Source: Streptomyces graminofaciens
Lineage (GTDB): Bacteria; Actinomycetota; Actinomycetes; Streptomycetales; Streptomycetaceae
Assembly: GCF_030294945.1 (NCBI RefSeq)
Contig: NZ_AP018448.1
Span: 3,410,001 to 3,474,000 of the forward strand
Direction of reading: 5' to 3'
DNA length: 64,000 bases
The notes beneath the pieces were generated by a model, which saw nothing but the letters and a program-made list of their open reading frames with translations, had not been told where the DNA came from and searched no databases. This document shows positions 7,956 through 15,816 of the stretch, in pieces. The stretch's first letter is position 1, and the number at the start of each line of letters is the position of its first letter. The position numbers were made by a program, and so were the translations under genes.

Positions 7956-10277
7956 ATGGAACCACTGGGCTCAGACGATCCCCGGGAACTAGGTCCCTAC
8001 CGTCTTGTGGCACGGCTCGGCGCGGGGGGCATGGGCCGGGTCTACCTGGCCACGTCCCCGGACGGGCAGACCGTCGCGGTCAAGGCCATCCGCCCCGAGC
8101 TGATGGGCGACAAGAACTTCCGCATCCGTTTCCGTCGTGAGGTGGAGGCCTCGGGCGCGGTCGGCGGCAGGTACACGGCGCCGGTGGTGGACGCCGACCC
8201 GGACGCCGACACGCCCTGGCTCGCCACGGCCTACATACCGGGCCCCACACTGGCCGAGGCGGTCGCCGCGCACGGGCCGCTCCCGGTGGAGTCGGTGCTC
8301 GTCCTGGGCGCCGGGATCGCGGAGGCGCTGATCTCGGTGCAGGCCGCCGGCCTCGTCCACCGTGACCTCAAGCCGTCCAATGTGCTGCTGGCCGCCGACG
8401 GGCCGCGCGTCATCGACTTCGGCATCGTCCGCGCGAGCGACGGCTACGACCTCACACGCTCCGGGGCCCTGTTCGGCTCCTTCGAGTACATGTGTCCCGA
8501 GCAGGCCACGGGCGAGCCTCTGGGGCCCGAGGGGGACGTCTTCTCCCTGGGCTCGGTGCTCACGTTCGCCGTGTCGGGACACTCCCCGTTCAGCGGCAAC
8601 TCGGCGGCCACCCTCCTCTACCAGGTCGTGCACAACGCGCCGGACCTCACGGGCGTCCCCGACCCGCTGGACAAGATCATCAGCCTCTGTCTCACCAAGG
8701 ACCCGCGGCTTCGGATCACCCCGGACAAGCTGGCGGCGGCCTGTGCGCCGGGCGGTGTGGAGCAGCTGATCGGGGACGACTGGCTGCCCGCGCCCATAGC
8801 CACCTCGATCGCCCGTCGTACGGCGGCGGTGACGGCTCTCGACACCGCGACACTCGCTCCGGGCACGGCCCCCGCCACCGCGGAGGCCCCGATCCCGAGC
8901 CTCTACGACTACCGCTACGGCTACGACCAGGACCGGGCGGCCTCCACGGCGGACCCGGCCCCGGCGTGCCACTCCCCCGCCTCCGGCGCCTACGGCCAGG
9001 GCGACGAGGCCCGCCGCGAGGCCCAGCCGCCCGGCCCGGAGCCGTATGCCCCCTCGGGGGAACCGGCGCCGGCCCGGTCCACCTCCCCGGGGCACCGGCG
9101 TGCCCTCTCCCCCCGGCGCGGTCTGTCCCGGCGCGCGATCCTCGCCGTGTCGGCGGGTGCCGCCGCCTCGGTCGGCACCGGTGTGCTGCTCACCCGGGGC
9201 AAGAACATGAGCGGGGGGACCGCCGAGCCGCTGGGCAGTCCGCCCAAGCCGGTCTGGACGCACCGAGGCGATCCGCTGCTCCAGGCCCCGGCCGTGTTCA
9301 ACGACGGGACGGCCCTGTTGAAGAGCCGCCCGGGCGGCATGATCTGCCTCGACCTCAAGGACGGCACCCGCCCCAGATGGGTCTACAAAGGCATCAGTCA
9401 GTCGCCCACCCCCGCCCTGCTGATCTTCGGCGCCGCCGTCGCGCTGGGCGAGGGCTCGACGGTGATCGGAATCGACCCCGCCGACGGGACGGAACGTTTC
9501 ACCCTCGACTTCGGGCCTGAGTTCCGGTTCGAGACCCTGTTCGGCGGCTACAACGACACTGCCCTCTCCGTCATCGGTCTGAGGTTCCGGCGCGAGAGCG
9601 CCGAGCAGGGGGTCGCGACGTCCACGGAGACGATCTTCGGCGTCGATCTCCCGACCCGCCGGGCCGACATCATCCCCATCAGCCCCGAGGACGTCGGTGT
9701 CCCGCTGCATCCGGTCGTCATCCCGGGCTACTTCATCTACGCCGACGGCCTGCGCAATGTGACGGCCCGGAACACGGAGACCTCCGGGATCCAGTGGAAA
9801 CACCCGGTCGGTTACGACCTCCGGCCCGGGCTGGCCGTTCTCGACCGGACCGTGTTCACCATCGGCCGCGAACTGGAGGCCCTGGACCTCTCCACCGGCA
9901 AGCGGCGCTGGCGGGTGCGGCCCGACCGAGGCCAGTTCGGCTCGCTCGGCGTCGCCGGGGCCACGGTGTACGTCACCGGCACGAACCCCTCCGGGGTGTA
10001 CGCCTTCAACGCCGCCACCGGCGCCCGGCGCTGGTTCTGCCCGACGCCACGCCTCAATGTCGACCAGCCGGTCACCGCGGGCCCCGAGACGGTCTACGTC
10101 CCCGCCTACAGGAACAAGAACGGTTTCTACGCGATCGACGCCGCCCGGGGCGAACTGCTGTGGAACTTCACCGACGGCCGCGAGACCGGCGTCAACGACT
10201 GGCAGCTCGCCTGCGACGACAACGGCTTCCTGGTGGCCCAGCACTACGACCGCACGTACGGGCTGGCGCCCTCCTGA
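7956..10277 (+). CDS. Membrane Ser/Thr protein kinase with extracellular PQQ-like propeller domain
   Basis: 773 residues. The kinase domain (about 15-270) has the glycine loop LGAGGMGRVY, catalytic K43, HRDLKPSN (135-142), DFG (154-156) and GSFEYMCPEQA. A Pro/Ala-rich linker leads to one membrane segment near residues 391-413 (AILAVSAGAAASVGTGVLL). The outer part contains repeated W/G beta-propeller blades of PQQ/YVTN type (for example IGIDPADGTERFTL, LEALDLSTGKRRW, YAFNAATGARRWF, YAIDAARGELLWNF). The layout suggests a receptor kinase whose propeller senses something outside the cell. ATG 7956 begins just before ELGPYRLVARLG; the longer upstream frame is not conserved-looking. No partner gene is adjacent. 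Confidence 0.9.
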   Translation: MEPLGSDDPRELGPYRLVARLGAGGMGRVYLATSPDGQTVAVKAIRPELMGDKNFRIRFRREVEASGAVGGRYTAPVVDADPDADTPWLATAYIPGPTLAEAVAAHGPLPVESVLVLGAGIAEALISVQAAGLVHRDLKPSNVLLAADGPRVIDFGIVRASDGYDLTRSGALFGSFEYMCPEQATGEPLGPEGDVFSLGSVLTFAVSGHSPFSGNSAATLLYQVVHNAPDLTGVPDPLDKIISLCLTKDPRLRITPDKLAAACAPGGVEQLIGDDWLPAPIATSIARRTAAVTALDTATLAPGTAPATAEAPIPSLYDYRYGYDQDRAASTADPAPACHSPASGAYGQGDEARREAQPPGPEPYAPSGEPAPARSTSPGHRRALSPRRGLSRRAILAVSAGAAASVGTGVLLTRGKNMSGGTAEPLGSPPKPVWTHRGDPLLQAPAVFNDGTALLKSRPGGMICLDLKDGTRPRWVYKGISQSPTPALLIFGAAVALGEGSTVIGIDPADGTERFTLDFGPEFRFETLFGGYNDTALSVIGLRFRRESAEQGVATSTETIFGVDLPTRRADIIPISPEDVGVPLHPVVIPGYFIYADGLRNVTARNTETSGIQWKHPVGYDLRPGLAVLDRTVFTIGRELEALDLSTGKRRWRVRPDRGQFGSLGVAGATVYVTGTNPSGVYAFNAATGARRWFCPTPRLNVDQPVTAGPETVYVPAYRNKNGFYAIDAARGELLWNFTDGRETGVNDWQLACDDNGFLVAQHYDRTYGLAPS

Positions 10278-10340
10278 CCGCCCGGCCCCTCACCGGCCGG
10301 CCCCTCACCGCCCCGCCCCTCACCGCGTCGCCCTTCACCG
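10270..10340. repeat. 15-bp imperfect tandem repeat beginning at the kinase stop codon
   Basis: GCCCCTCACCG occurs at 10285, 10300 and 10315, with one-mismatch copy GCCCTTCACCG at 10330, so the period is exactly 15. The kinase gene's own last bases (10270-10280, CCTCCTGACCG, containing the TGA) are a diverged earlier copy. This looks like tandem duplication of a gene's 3' end into the spacer. Confidence 0.65.
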
Positions 10341-10763
10341 CGTCGACTCGACCGCCTTGCTCGGCGGGCTTGTGGAAGGCGTAGGTGGCGGAGTAGCGGA
10401 CGCCGGGTCCGGTCGGTGCCGGTGCAGGCGGTGGTGGGGTGACACCGCCGCGGGTGTCGTGGCGCTGGGGGTAGAAGGCGTGCGGTGCCCCGGCGCCCCG
10501 GCTCTCGGACCGGGACGCCTGGCGGCAGCCGCGTCGGCGAACGCGGCGCGAGGGCGTACGCGGCCGGCGTACCGGGTTCTGTGCCGGGACCGAGTGGGGA
10601 GTATGGACGGTCGGCTCTCTGCCGACGAGGGACTGCGGGGCATGCGGACGGGTCAGGCCGCCGCGACTTCGGAGGCAGGCTTCGGGGGGCAGGGCTTCGG
10701 GCGAGGCTTCGGGGCGGGCATATCCGTTCGCGTTCGAGCGGACAGGAGTCCTACTGTCGGCTC
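10341..10763. other. Non-coding spacer upstream of the sirtuin gene
   Basis: About 420 bases without a convincing gene on either strand; open frames exist but have no recognisable domain and poor codon structure. The last 100 bases before the sirtuin ATG are G-rich (repeated GGCTTCGGG) and include GACAGGAG, which may serve as the ribosome binding site at some distance from ATG 10764. Confidence 0.4.
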
Positions 10764-11498
10764 ATGACCAAGCCCCTCGTCGCTCTCCTCAGCGGCGCCG
10801 GTATCTCCACCGACTCCGGCATCCCGGACTACCGCGGCCCGAACGGGCTGTGGCGGCGGGACCCGGAGGCCGAGAAGCTCGTGACCTACGAGTACTACAT
10901 GGGCGACCCGGAGATCCGGCGGCGCTCCTGGCAGATGCGGCGGCAGAACCGGACGCTGAAGGCGGAGCCGAACGCCGCGCACCGGGCCGTGGCCGAGCTG
11001 GAGCGGTCCGGGGTGCCGGTACGGGTGATCACCCAGAACGTGGACGGGCTGCACCAGCTCGCCGGGATGCCAGCCCGCAAGGTCCTCGAACTGCACGGCA
11101 CGGCACGGTCCGTGGTGTGCACCAAGTGCCATGCCCGTGCGCCCATGGAGGACGCCCTCGCCCGCGTCGCGGCCGGCGAGGAGGACCCGCCGTGCCTGAC
11201 GTGCGGCGGCATCCTCAAGTCGGCCACGATCATGTTCGGCGAGCGGCTCGACCCCGTGGTCCTCGGCGAGGCCGTCGCGATCACCAAGGCCTGCCAGGTG
11301 TTCATCGCCGTCGGCACGACCCTCCAGGTCCAGCCCGCCGCCGGGCTCGCCGGGATCGCCGCCGACCACGGGGCCCGTCTGATCATCGTCAACGCCGATC
11401 CGACCCCGTACGACGAACTCGCCGACGAAGTCGTACGGGAACCGATCGGCACGGCGCTGCCGAGGATTCTGCGGGAGCTCGGCACGGAGCACCCCTAA
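10764..11498 (+). CDS. Sir2-family NAD-dependent protein deacylase (sirtuin)
   Basis: 244 residues. GAGIS (11-15), GIPDYRG (19-25) and TQNVDGLHQ (90-98) form the NAD pocket, and H111 in LELHG is the catalytic His. The zinc ligands are C119-C122 and C144-C147. The enzyme uses NAD to remove acyl groups from lysines, releasing nicotinamide and O-acyl-ADP-ribose. The last 4 bases overlap the convergent P450 gene. A 55-base segment of this gene (11238-11292) is repeated with two mismatches at 15224-15278, on the other side of the P450 operon, which points to a rearrangement at this locus. Confidence 0.92.
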   Translation: MTKPLVALLSGAGISTDSGIPDYRGPNGLWRRDPEAEKLVTYEYYMGDPEIRRRSWQMRRQNRTLKAEPNAAHRAVAELERSGVPVRVITQNVDGLHQLAGMPARKVLELHGTARSVVCTKCHARAPMEDALARVAAGEEDPPCLTCGGILKSATIMFGERLDPVVLGEAVAITKACQVFIAVGTTLQVQPAAGLAGIAADHGARLIIVNADPTPYDELADEVVREPIGTALPRILRELGTEHP

Positions 11499-12730
11499 GG
11501 GCGAATCCCGTCGCAAGAGACGTACAGATGCCGCGGCCCGCGCAGCACGGCGTTCTGCCGGTACGGGGGCGGGTCCTCCAGCAGACGTGGGTTTTCCAGC
11601 CTCCGGGCCAGTTCCGACAGGGCGAACTGGGTCTCCAGCCGGGCGAGTGGTGCGCCGAAGCAGCTGTGGATGCCGCTGCCCAGGCCGAGGTGCTGGATGT
11701 CCCTGCGATCCGGGTCGAAACGGTCCGGGTCCTCGAAGCGCTGGGGGTCGCGGTTGCCGGACGCCAGAACCAGCCAGAGGGAGGCGCCCTTCGGGATGGT
11801 GACGCCGCGGACCTCGATGTCGGCGAGGGTGGTGCGCTGTGGCACCAGTTGCACCGGCGGCTCGAAGCGCAGCAACTCCTCCACGATGGGCACGGCCAGC
11901 CGCGGATCCTCGCGCAGCCGCTGGAGGACGTCGGGATGGCGCAGCAGGGTCAGCATCCCGTTGGTGATGAGGTTGACGGTGGTCTCGTGCCCCGCGATCA
12001 ACAGCAGCGCCGCGGTGCTGAGCAGCTCCATCGTCGTCATGGCGCCGTCCTCGCCCTTGGCCGTCGCCAGCTGGGAGAGCATGTCCTCGCCGGGATTCCT
12101 GCGGCGCTCCTCGATCAGGCCGGCCAGGTACATGCCCAACTGCATCCGGGCGTCGTGCGCGCCCTTGCCCCGCTCCGTGGGATCCGCGTCCGGGTCGGGG
12201 TCCAGGCTCGCGGCGAGCGTGTCCGCCCAGGTGTGGAAGCGCGCCTCGTCCTCGCGCGGCACCCCGAGCAGCCGGCAGATCACGGTCACCGGGAAGGGGT
12301 ACGAGAACTGCTCCACCAGGTCGATCCGGCCCGGGTCGCCGATGCCGTCGATGAGCCCGGAGACGATGTCGTGGAGCTCTCCGCGCATCCCGTCGACCCG
12401 GTGCGGGGAGTGCGGCGGGCCGAAGGGCCGGTTCGTCATGCGTCGCAGCCGGTCGTGTTCCGGCGGGTCGAGCCGCAGGAACCCGGGCGGCAGGGCGCTC
12501 TCCTCCCGGGCCGGCTCGGCCAGCGGGTCGCGGGCGGTGGAGGCCAGATTGCGGGCGTCGGAGCTGATCCGGGGATCGTGCAGGAGGCTGCGGATCTCGT
12601 AGTAGGTGCTGATGACGTACGGCCCGCCGTCTTCGTGGTGTACCGGCGTCTTCCGCAGCTGTTCGTAGATCGGGTACGGGTTGGCGCGGTTGGCGTGGTC
12701 CAGGATCTGGTGCAGCAAGGATTGCGTCAT
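11495..12730 (-). CDS. Cytochrome P450 (with dedicated redox partners)
   Basis: 411 residues, normal bacterial soluble P450 length. The I-helix motif LLIAGHETT (oxygen activation), an ExxR-type region (EELLRFEPP) and the haem loop GLGSGIHSCFGAPLAR with the Cys ligand are all present. GAGGA lies 7 bases before ATG 12730. The gene is third in a minus-strand operon after a ferredoxin and a ferredoxin reductase, so electrons probably pass NAD(P)H to reductase to ferredoxin to P450. Its natural substrate cannot be predicted; no biosynthetic scaffold genes are adjacent. The 24-base gap to the reductase stop supports co-transcription. Confidence 0.92.
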   Translation of the reverse strand: MTQSLLHQILDHANRANPYPIYEQLRKTPVHHEDGGPYVISTYYEIRSLLHDPRISSDARNLASTARDPLAEPAREESALPPGFLRLDPPEHDRLRRMTNRPFGPPHSPHRVDGMRGELHDIVSGLIDGIGDPGRIDLVEQFSYPFPVTVICRLLGVPREDEARFHTWADTLAASLDPDPDADPTERGKGAHDARMQLGMYLAGLIEERRRNPGEDMLSQLATAKGEDGAMTTMELLSTAALLLIAGHETTVNLITNGMLTLLRHPDVLQRLREDPRLAVPIVEELLRFEPPVQLVPQRTTLADIEVRGVTIPKGASLWLVLASGNRDPQRFEDPDRFDPDRRDIQHLGLGSGIHSCFGAPLARLETQFALSELARRLENPRLLEDPPPYRQNAVLRGPRHLYVSCDGIRP

Positions 12731-12754
12731 GGCGAGTCCTCGTGGCCGTACGGG

Positions 12755-14146
12755 TCAGTGCGCGGGGGTGAACGTCATCCGGCGGTCGGCCGGCGAGTAT
12801 CCGCCGAGGGTCACGGTGGGGCCGTGAGTGGGGACCGAAGGATCGGGGAAGTCGGCGTCGATCGGCCGCTGTCCGTCCGAGCGCCGGTCGACCGTGGGGA
12901 ACGACGGCGGGAAGGGCGCGGTGGTCTCGATCAGCTCCTGGTAGAACGGCAGCCATCGGGCGTGATCGAAGGCGACCGCGCCGATGACGCGCCCCTGATA
13001 CCCGTAGACGCCGAGGAACCGGTGGTCCTTGAGCGATCCCTGCGAGATGAGGATCTCCGTCCCCAGCGACGGCACCCCGACCGACTTGATGTTGACTCCG
13101 AACTGCGAGGACCAGAAGGCCGGCACCTCCATGTGGGGGATGCGGTCGGTGCTCTCGCTGATCATGTTGTGCGCCGCGATCCGGGCCTGGGTGACGGCGT
13201 TGCCCCAGTGCTCCAGGGACAGGAACTGGTAGCCGAACAGGGGGTGCGGGCAGCGTGCGACGTCGCCCGCCGCATAGATGTCGTCGGTGACGATTCCGCG
13301 GATGTCGAAGGCGCGGCAGCCGGCGTCGCAGGCGATGCCTCGGGGGCCTGCCCCCAGTCCGGATCCGGCGAGCCATCCGGTGTTGCGGGTGGCGCCGAGC
13401 GAGACGATCACCACGTCGGTCTCCACGGTGGAGCCGTCGGACAGAAGCGCGGCGCGCACCCGTCCCGAGGCATCGCCCTCCAGAGCGGTCACCATGACCC
13501 CGCACCGCAGGTCCACACCGTGCTCGCGCTGCATCTCGGCAGCCACCGCGCCGACCACCCCGCCGAGAGCGCCGACCAGAGGCGCCGCGCCGCGCTCGGC
13601 GACAGTGACCGGGAAGCCGCGCTCGCGGCAGGCGGAGGCGATCTCCGAGCCGGTGAACCCGGCCCCGATGACCAGGACCCGTTTGGGTCCCGCGTCCAGC
13701 CGCCGGGCGAGCGCGGCGCTGTCGTCGGCGGTCCGCAGGACGAAGACACCGTCGAGTTCCGCCTCGGCCTCGCGCGGCCACGGTCGCGCCCGAACGCCCG
13801 TGGCGATCAGCAGCCGGTCGTACGGCACGTCGTCGCCGTCGGCCAGCCGCACCCGCCGTGCGGCCATGTCCAGGCCGGTGGCCGGGACACCCAGCCGCCA
13901 GGTCGCGTCGACCGAACGGAGCCTTGGCAGCGCTGTGCGGTCGGCGGCCGCCCTGCCCAGCAGCACCTGCTTGGAGAGCGGAGGCCGGTCGTACGGCTCG
14001 TGGGGCTCGTCGCCGATCATGGTCAGGGAGCCCACGAAGCCCTCGGCCCGCAGGGTCTCGGCAGCGCGCAGCCCGGCCAGCGAGGCGCCCACGACGACGA
14101 TGCGGCCCTCGCGTTTGAGCCGTTCAAGGGATCCGTCACCGAGCAC
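12755..14146 (-). CDS. FAD-dependent ferredoxin reductase
   Basis: About 463 residues from GTG 14146. The first FAD-binding motif is IVVVGASLAGLRAAE near residue 15, followed by EPYDRPPLSKQ, typical of rubredoxin/ferredoxin reductases. A second GxGxxGSE motif (VLVIGAGFTGSEIA) binds NAD(P)H, and YAAGDVARC is the C-terminal FAD contact. The GTG start lies inside the last codons of the ferredoxin gene (9-base overlap or more), so translation is coupled. It should move electrons from NAD(P)H to the adjacent ferredoxin for the downstream P450. Confidence 0.9.
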   Translation of the reverse strand: MLGDGSLERLKREGRIVVVGASLAGLRAAETLRAEGFVGSLTMIGDEPHEPYDRPPLSKQVLLGRAAADRTALPRLRSVDATWRLGVPATGLDMAARRVRLADGDDVPYDRLLIATGVRARPWPREAEAELDGVFVLRTADDSAALARRLDAGPKRVLVIGAGFTGSEIASACRERGFPVTVAERGAAPLVGALGGVVGAVAAEMQREHGVDLRCGVMVTALEGDASGRVRAALLSDGSTVETDVVIVSLGATRNTGWLAGSGLGAGPRGIACDAGCRAFDIRGIVTDDIYAAGDVARCPHPLFGYQFLSLEHWGNAVTQARIAAHNMISESTDRIPHMEVPAFWSSQFGVNIKSVGVPSLGTEILISQGSLKDHRFLGVYGYQGRVIGAVAFDHARWLPFYQELIETTAPFPPSFPTVDRRSDGQRPIDADFPDPSVPTHGPTVTLGGYSPADRRMTFTPAH

Positions 14147-14363
14147 CGGACACCGCCTCGGCCGGTACGTCCACGGCGTCGACGAGGATGGCCTGGACCG
14201 GGCAGGCCGCGGCGGCCTGGGCCAGCTTCGCGCGCTGCGCCTCGGCGGCCTCCGGGTCGTACAGCAGCGCCTCCTCGCCGTGCATGGTGAAGATCTCGGG
14301 GGCGAGGAACGCGCACTGCGCATACCCCTGACAGCGGTTCAGGTCGACGGCAATCCTTACCAC
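14136..14363 (-). CDS. 3Fe-4S-type ferredoxin
   Basis: 75 residues. CQGYAQCAFLAPEIF plus a later ACPVQAI give the C-x5-C ... C-P pattern of single-cluster ferredoxins that serve actinobacterial P450s; the residue between the first two cysteines is not Cys, which favours a 3Fe-4S cluster. GTG 14363 was chosen because GGAGAGG lies about 10 bases upstream and the protein then starts VRIAVDLNRC like its relatives. It overlaps the reductase start. It is the electron shuttle of the three-gene P450 system. Confidence 0.87.
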   Translation of the reverse strand: MVRIAVDLNRCQGYAQCAFLAPEIFTMHGEEALLYDPEAAEAQRAKLAQAAAACPVQAILVDAVDVPAEAVSGAR

Positions 14364-14472
14364 GGAATCGGTCCTCTCCAATGGCCCGGTCAAGCCCCCT
14401 ACGACCACCCTCGGTGGCCGGACGGGATGCGGCGACGAGAAGGAGGCCGTTCGAGTCAGCGGTGCGGTCGGC

Positions 14473-15111
14473 TCAGGTCGACGGGGGCGGCTGCGGGCGG
14501 GCGGGGCGCCGGCCCCACAGGATGTTCAGGCTGAGGACCAGGGCCCAGGCCGGGAAGACAAGTTCGGACCAGGGCAGGTTCGCTCCCACCACGAGCAGCG
14601 TCAGGCCCGCCAGATAGCCGAGGACGACGAGCGGGCGCGGGAGGGCGCCACGTCGGCGGCCGATGGTCGAGGTCGTGATGATGAACACCGCCGCCATCCG
14701 CATGGCGTACGTGGTCAGCAAGGCGTAGGCGAAGTGCCGGCCGAAAGGAGAGTGCTGCTGACTCTCGTCGAGCACGGTTGCGGCCGCCGCGGCGGCGCCG
14801 AACAGGGTGGCGACGAAGATCAGGCCGCTGCCCAGGAACACGGTGGAGAAGAACTGGTCCTCGCCCTCGCCGGCCTGCTCGCGCAGGGCGCCCATGAACC
14901 ACAGGAAGGCGATCCCGGCGAACGGGAGCAGCGCCAGCGCCGTCCGCACGGTGCCGCGCTGTCCGGCACCGACAGTCGCGTCGTCCCCACCGGCGCCGGC
15001 GGGCAGAGCGATGCGCATCAGGACGATCGCCGCGGCCATCAGGATCGCGAACACGACCCCGGCCACCCCGGCGGCCCAGGGTGTCGCGAGGCGCTCGTGC
15101 TTTCGCTCCAT
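14473..15111 (-). CDS. Predicted integral membrane protein, unknown function
   Basis: 212 residues with about six hydrophobic segments, among them GVAGVVFAILMAAAIVLM, TALALLPFAGIAFLWFMGA, TVFLGSGLIFVATLFG and ELVFPAWALVLSLNILWG. I do not recognise a named family or any catalytic motif. It lies 109 bases upstream of the ferredoxin on the same strand and may be the first gene of that operon. With the P450 genes it is bounded by the sirtuin gene on one side and the sirtuin-like fragment on the other, so it may have arrived with them. Confidence 0.7.
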   Translation of the reverse strand: MERKHERLATPWAAGVAGVVFAILMAAAIVLMRIALPAGAGGDDATVGAGQRGTVRTALALLPFAGIAFLWFMGALREQAGEGEDQFFSTVFLGSGLIFVATLFGAAAAAATVLDESQQHSPFGRHFAYALLTTYAMRMAAVFIITTSTIGRRRGALPRPLVVLGYLAGLTLLVVGANLPWSELVFPAWALVLSLNILWGRRPARPQPPPST

Positions 15112-15223
15112 GGTCTCCCGCTTTCTGCCTGGTCCTCCTTCCTACAGACACCAGCGATCCACGGACTCGCGCCACCGGGGTCACTCGGGAGGAAGACCGC
15201 AGTGCGCCATACAGGCCATGGCT

Positions 15224-15278
15224 GGCGAGCGGCTCGCCCCCGTGGTCGTCGGCGAGGCCGTCGCGATCACCAAGGCCT
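15224..15278 (+). pseudogene. Sirtuin gene fragment (55-bp relic)
   Basis: Matches 11238-11292 of the intact sirtuin gene at 53 of 55 bases. In frame it reads GERLAPVVVGEAVAITKA, against GERLDPVVLGEAVAITKA in the intact protein. The similarity stops abruptly at 15279. It lies in the spacer between the membrane-protein gene and ogt and has no start or domain of its own. It is either the broken end of a former second copy or a duplication left when the P450 block was inserted next to the sirtuin gene. Confidence 0.85.
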
Positions 15279-15318
15279 CATGGCGTTCGCGGGGCGGGCA
15301 GGATTTCGGCTACAGGCC

Positions 15319-15816
15319 CTAGAAGAGCGCCGAGCCGCTCTCGAAGTCCAGGAGGCGCTTCTTGCGGTCCAGGCCGCCGCCATAGCCGGTGAGGCCGCCG
15401 CTCGCGCCGACTACTCGGTGGCAGGGGACGATGATGCCGATGGGGTTCTTGCCGTTGGCGAGGCCGACCGCGCGGGAGGCACCCGGGTTGCCGAGGGCCT
15501 CGGCCAGGTCGCCGTACGAGCGGGTCTCGCCGTAGGGGATGCGGCGCAGTTGCTCCCAGACGGACTGCTGGAACGGGGTGCCGTGCAGGCGGAGTTCGAG
15601 GGTGAACTCCTTCAACTCGCCCGCGAAGTAGGCCTCCAGCTGTTCCTCGGCCTCGGCGAAGTGGCTGTGGTCGCGTACGCCGAAGGTCTCCTCCGGTGGG
15701 CGGTGGCGCTGTTCGGTCATGTAGAGGCCGCACAGGATGCCGTCGTCGGCGGCGACGAGGGTGAGGGGGCCGTAGGGGCTGTCGACCACAGTGTGCCGCT
15801 TGGGCTGGCTCATCAT
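15319..15816 (-). CDS. ogt: Methylated-DNA--[protein]-cysteine S-methyltransferase
   Basis: 165 residues. The suicide active site is PCHRVVGASG with C132; upstream GTPFQQSVWEQLRRIPYGETRSYGDLA is the DNA-binding helix-turn-helix. The enzyme transfers O6-alkyl groups from guanine to its own cysteine. AAGGA sits 5 bases before ATG 15816. That ATG overlaps the TGA of the Ada-AlkA gene, so the two repair genes are translationally coupled. Length and motifs are normal for the family. Confidence 0.93.
   Translation of the reverse strand: MMSQPKRHTVVDSPYGPLTLVAADDGILCGLYMTEQRHRPPEETFGVRDHSHFAEAEEQLEAYFAGELKEFTLELRLHGTPFQQSVWEQLRRIPYGETRSYGDLAEALGNPGASRAVGLANGKNPIGIIVPCHRVVGASGGLTGYGGGLDRKKRLLDFESGSALF

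Noticed and set aside
10653..13781. Very long minus-strand open frame (over 1000 codons) across the sirtuin and P450 genes, and its plus-strand counterpart 10850-14290
   Set aside because: Arg/Pro/Gly/Ala-rich nonsense with no domains; these are shadows of GC-rich genes on the other frames, which themselves have clear motifs.
11495..15111. P450 operon as part of a polyketide or peptide biosynthetic cluster
   Set aside because: No PKS, NRPS, terpene cyclase or other scaffold enzyme lies within 10 kb on either side.
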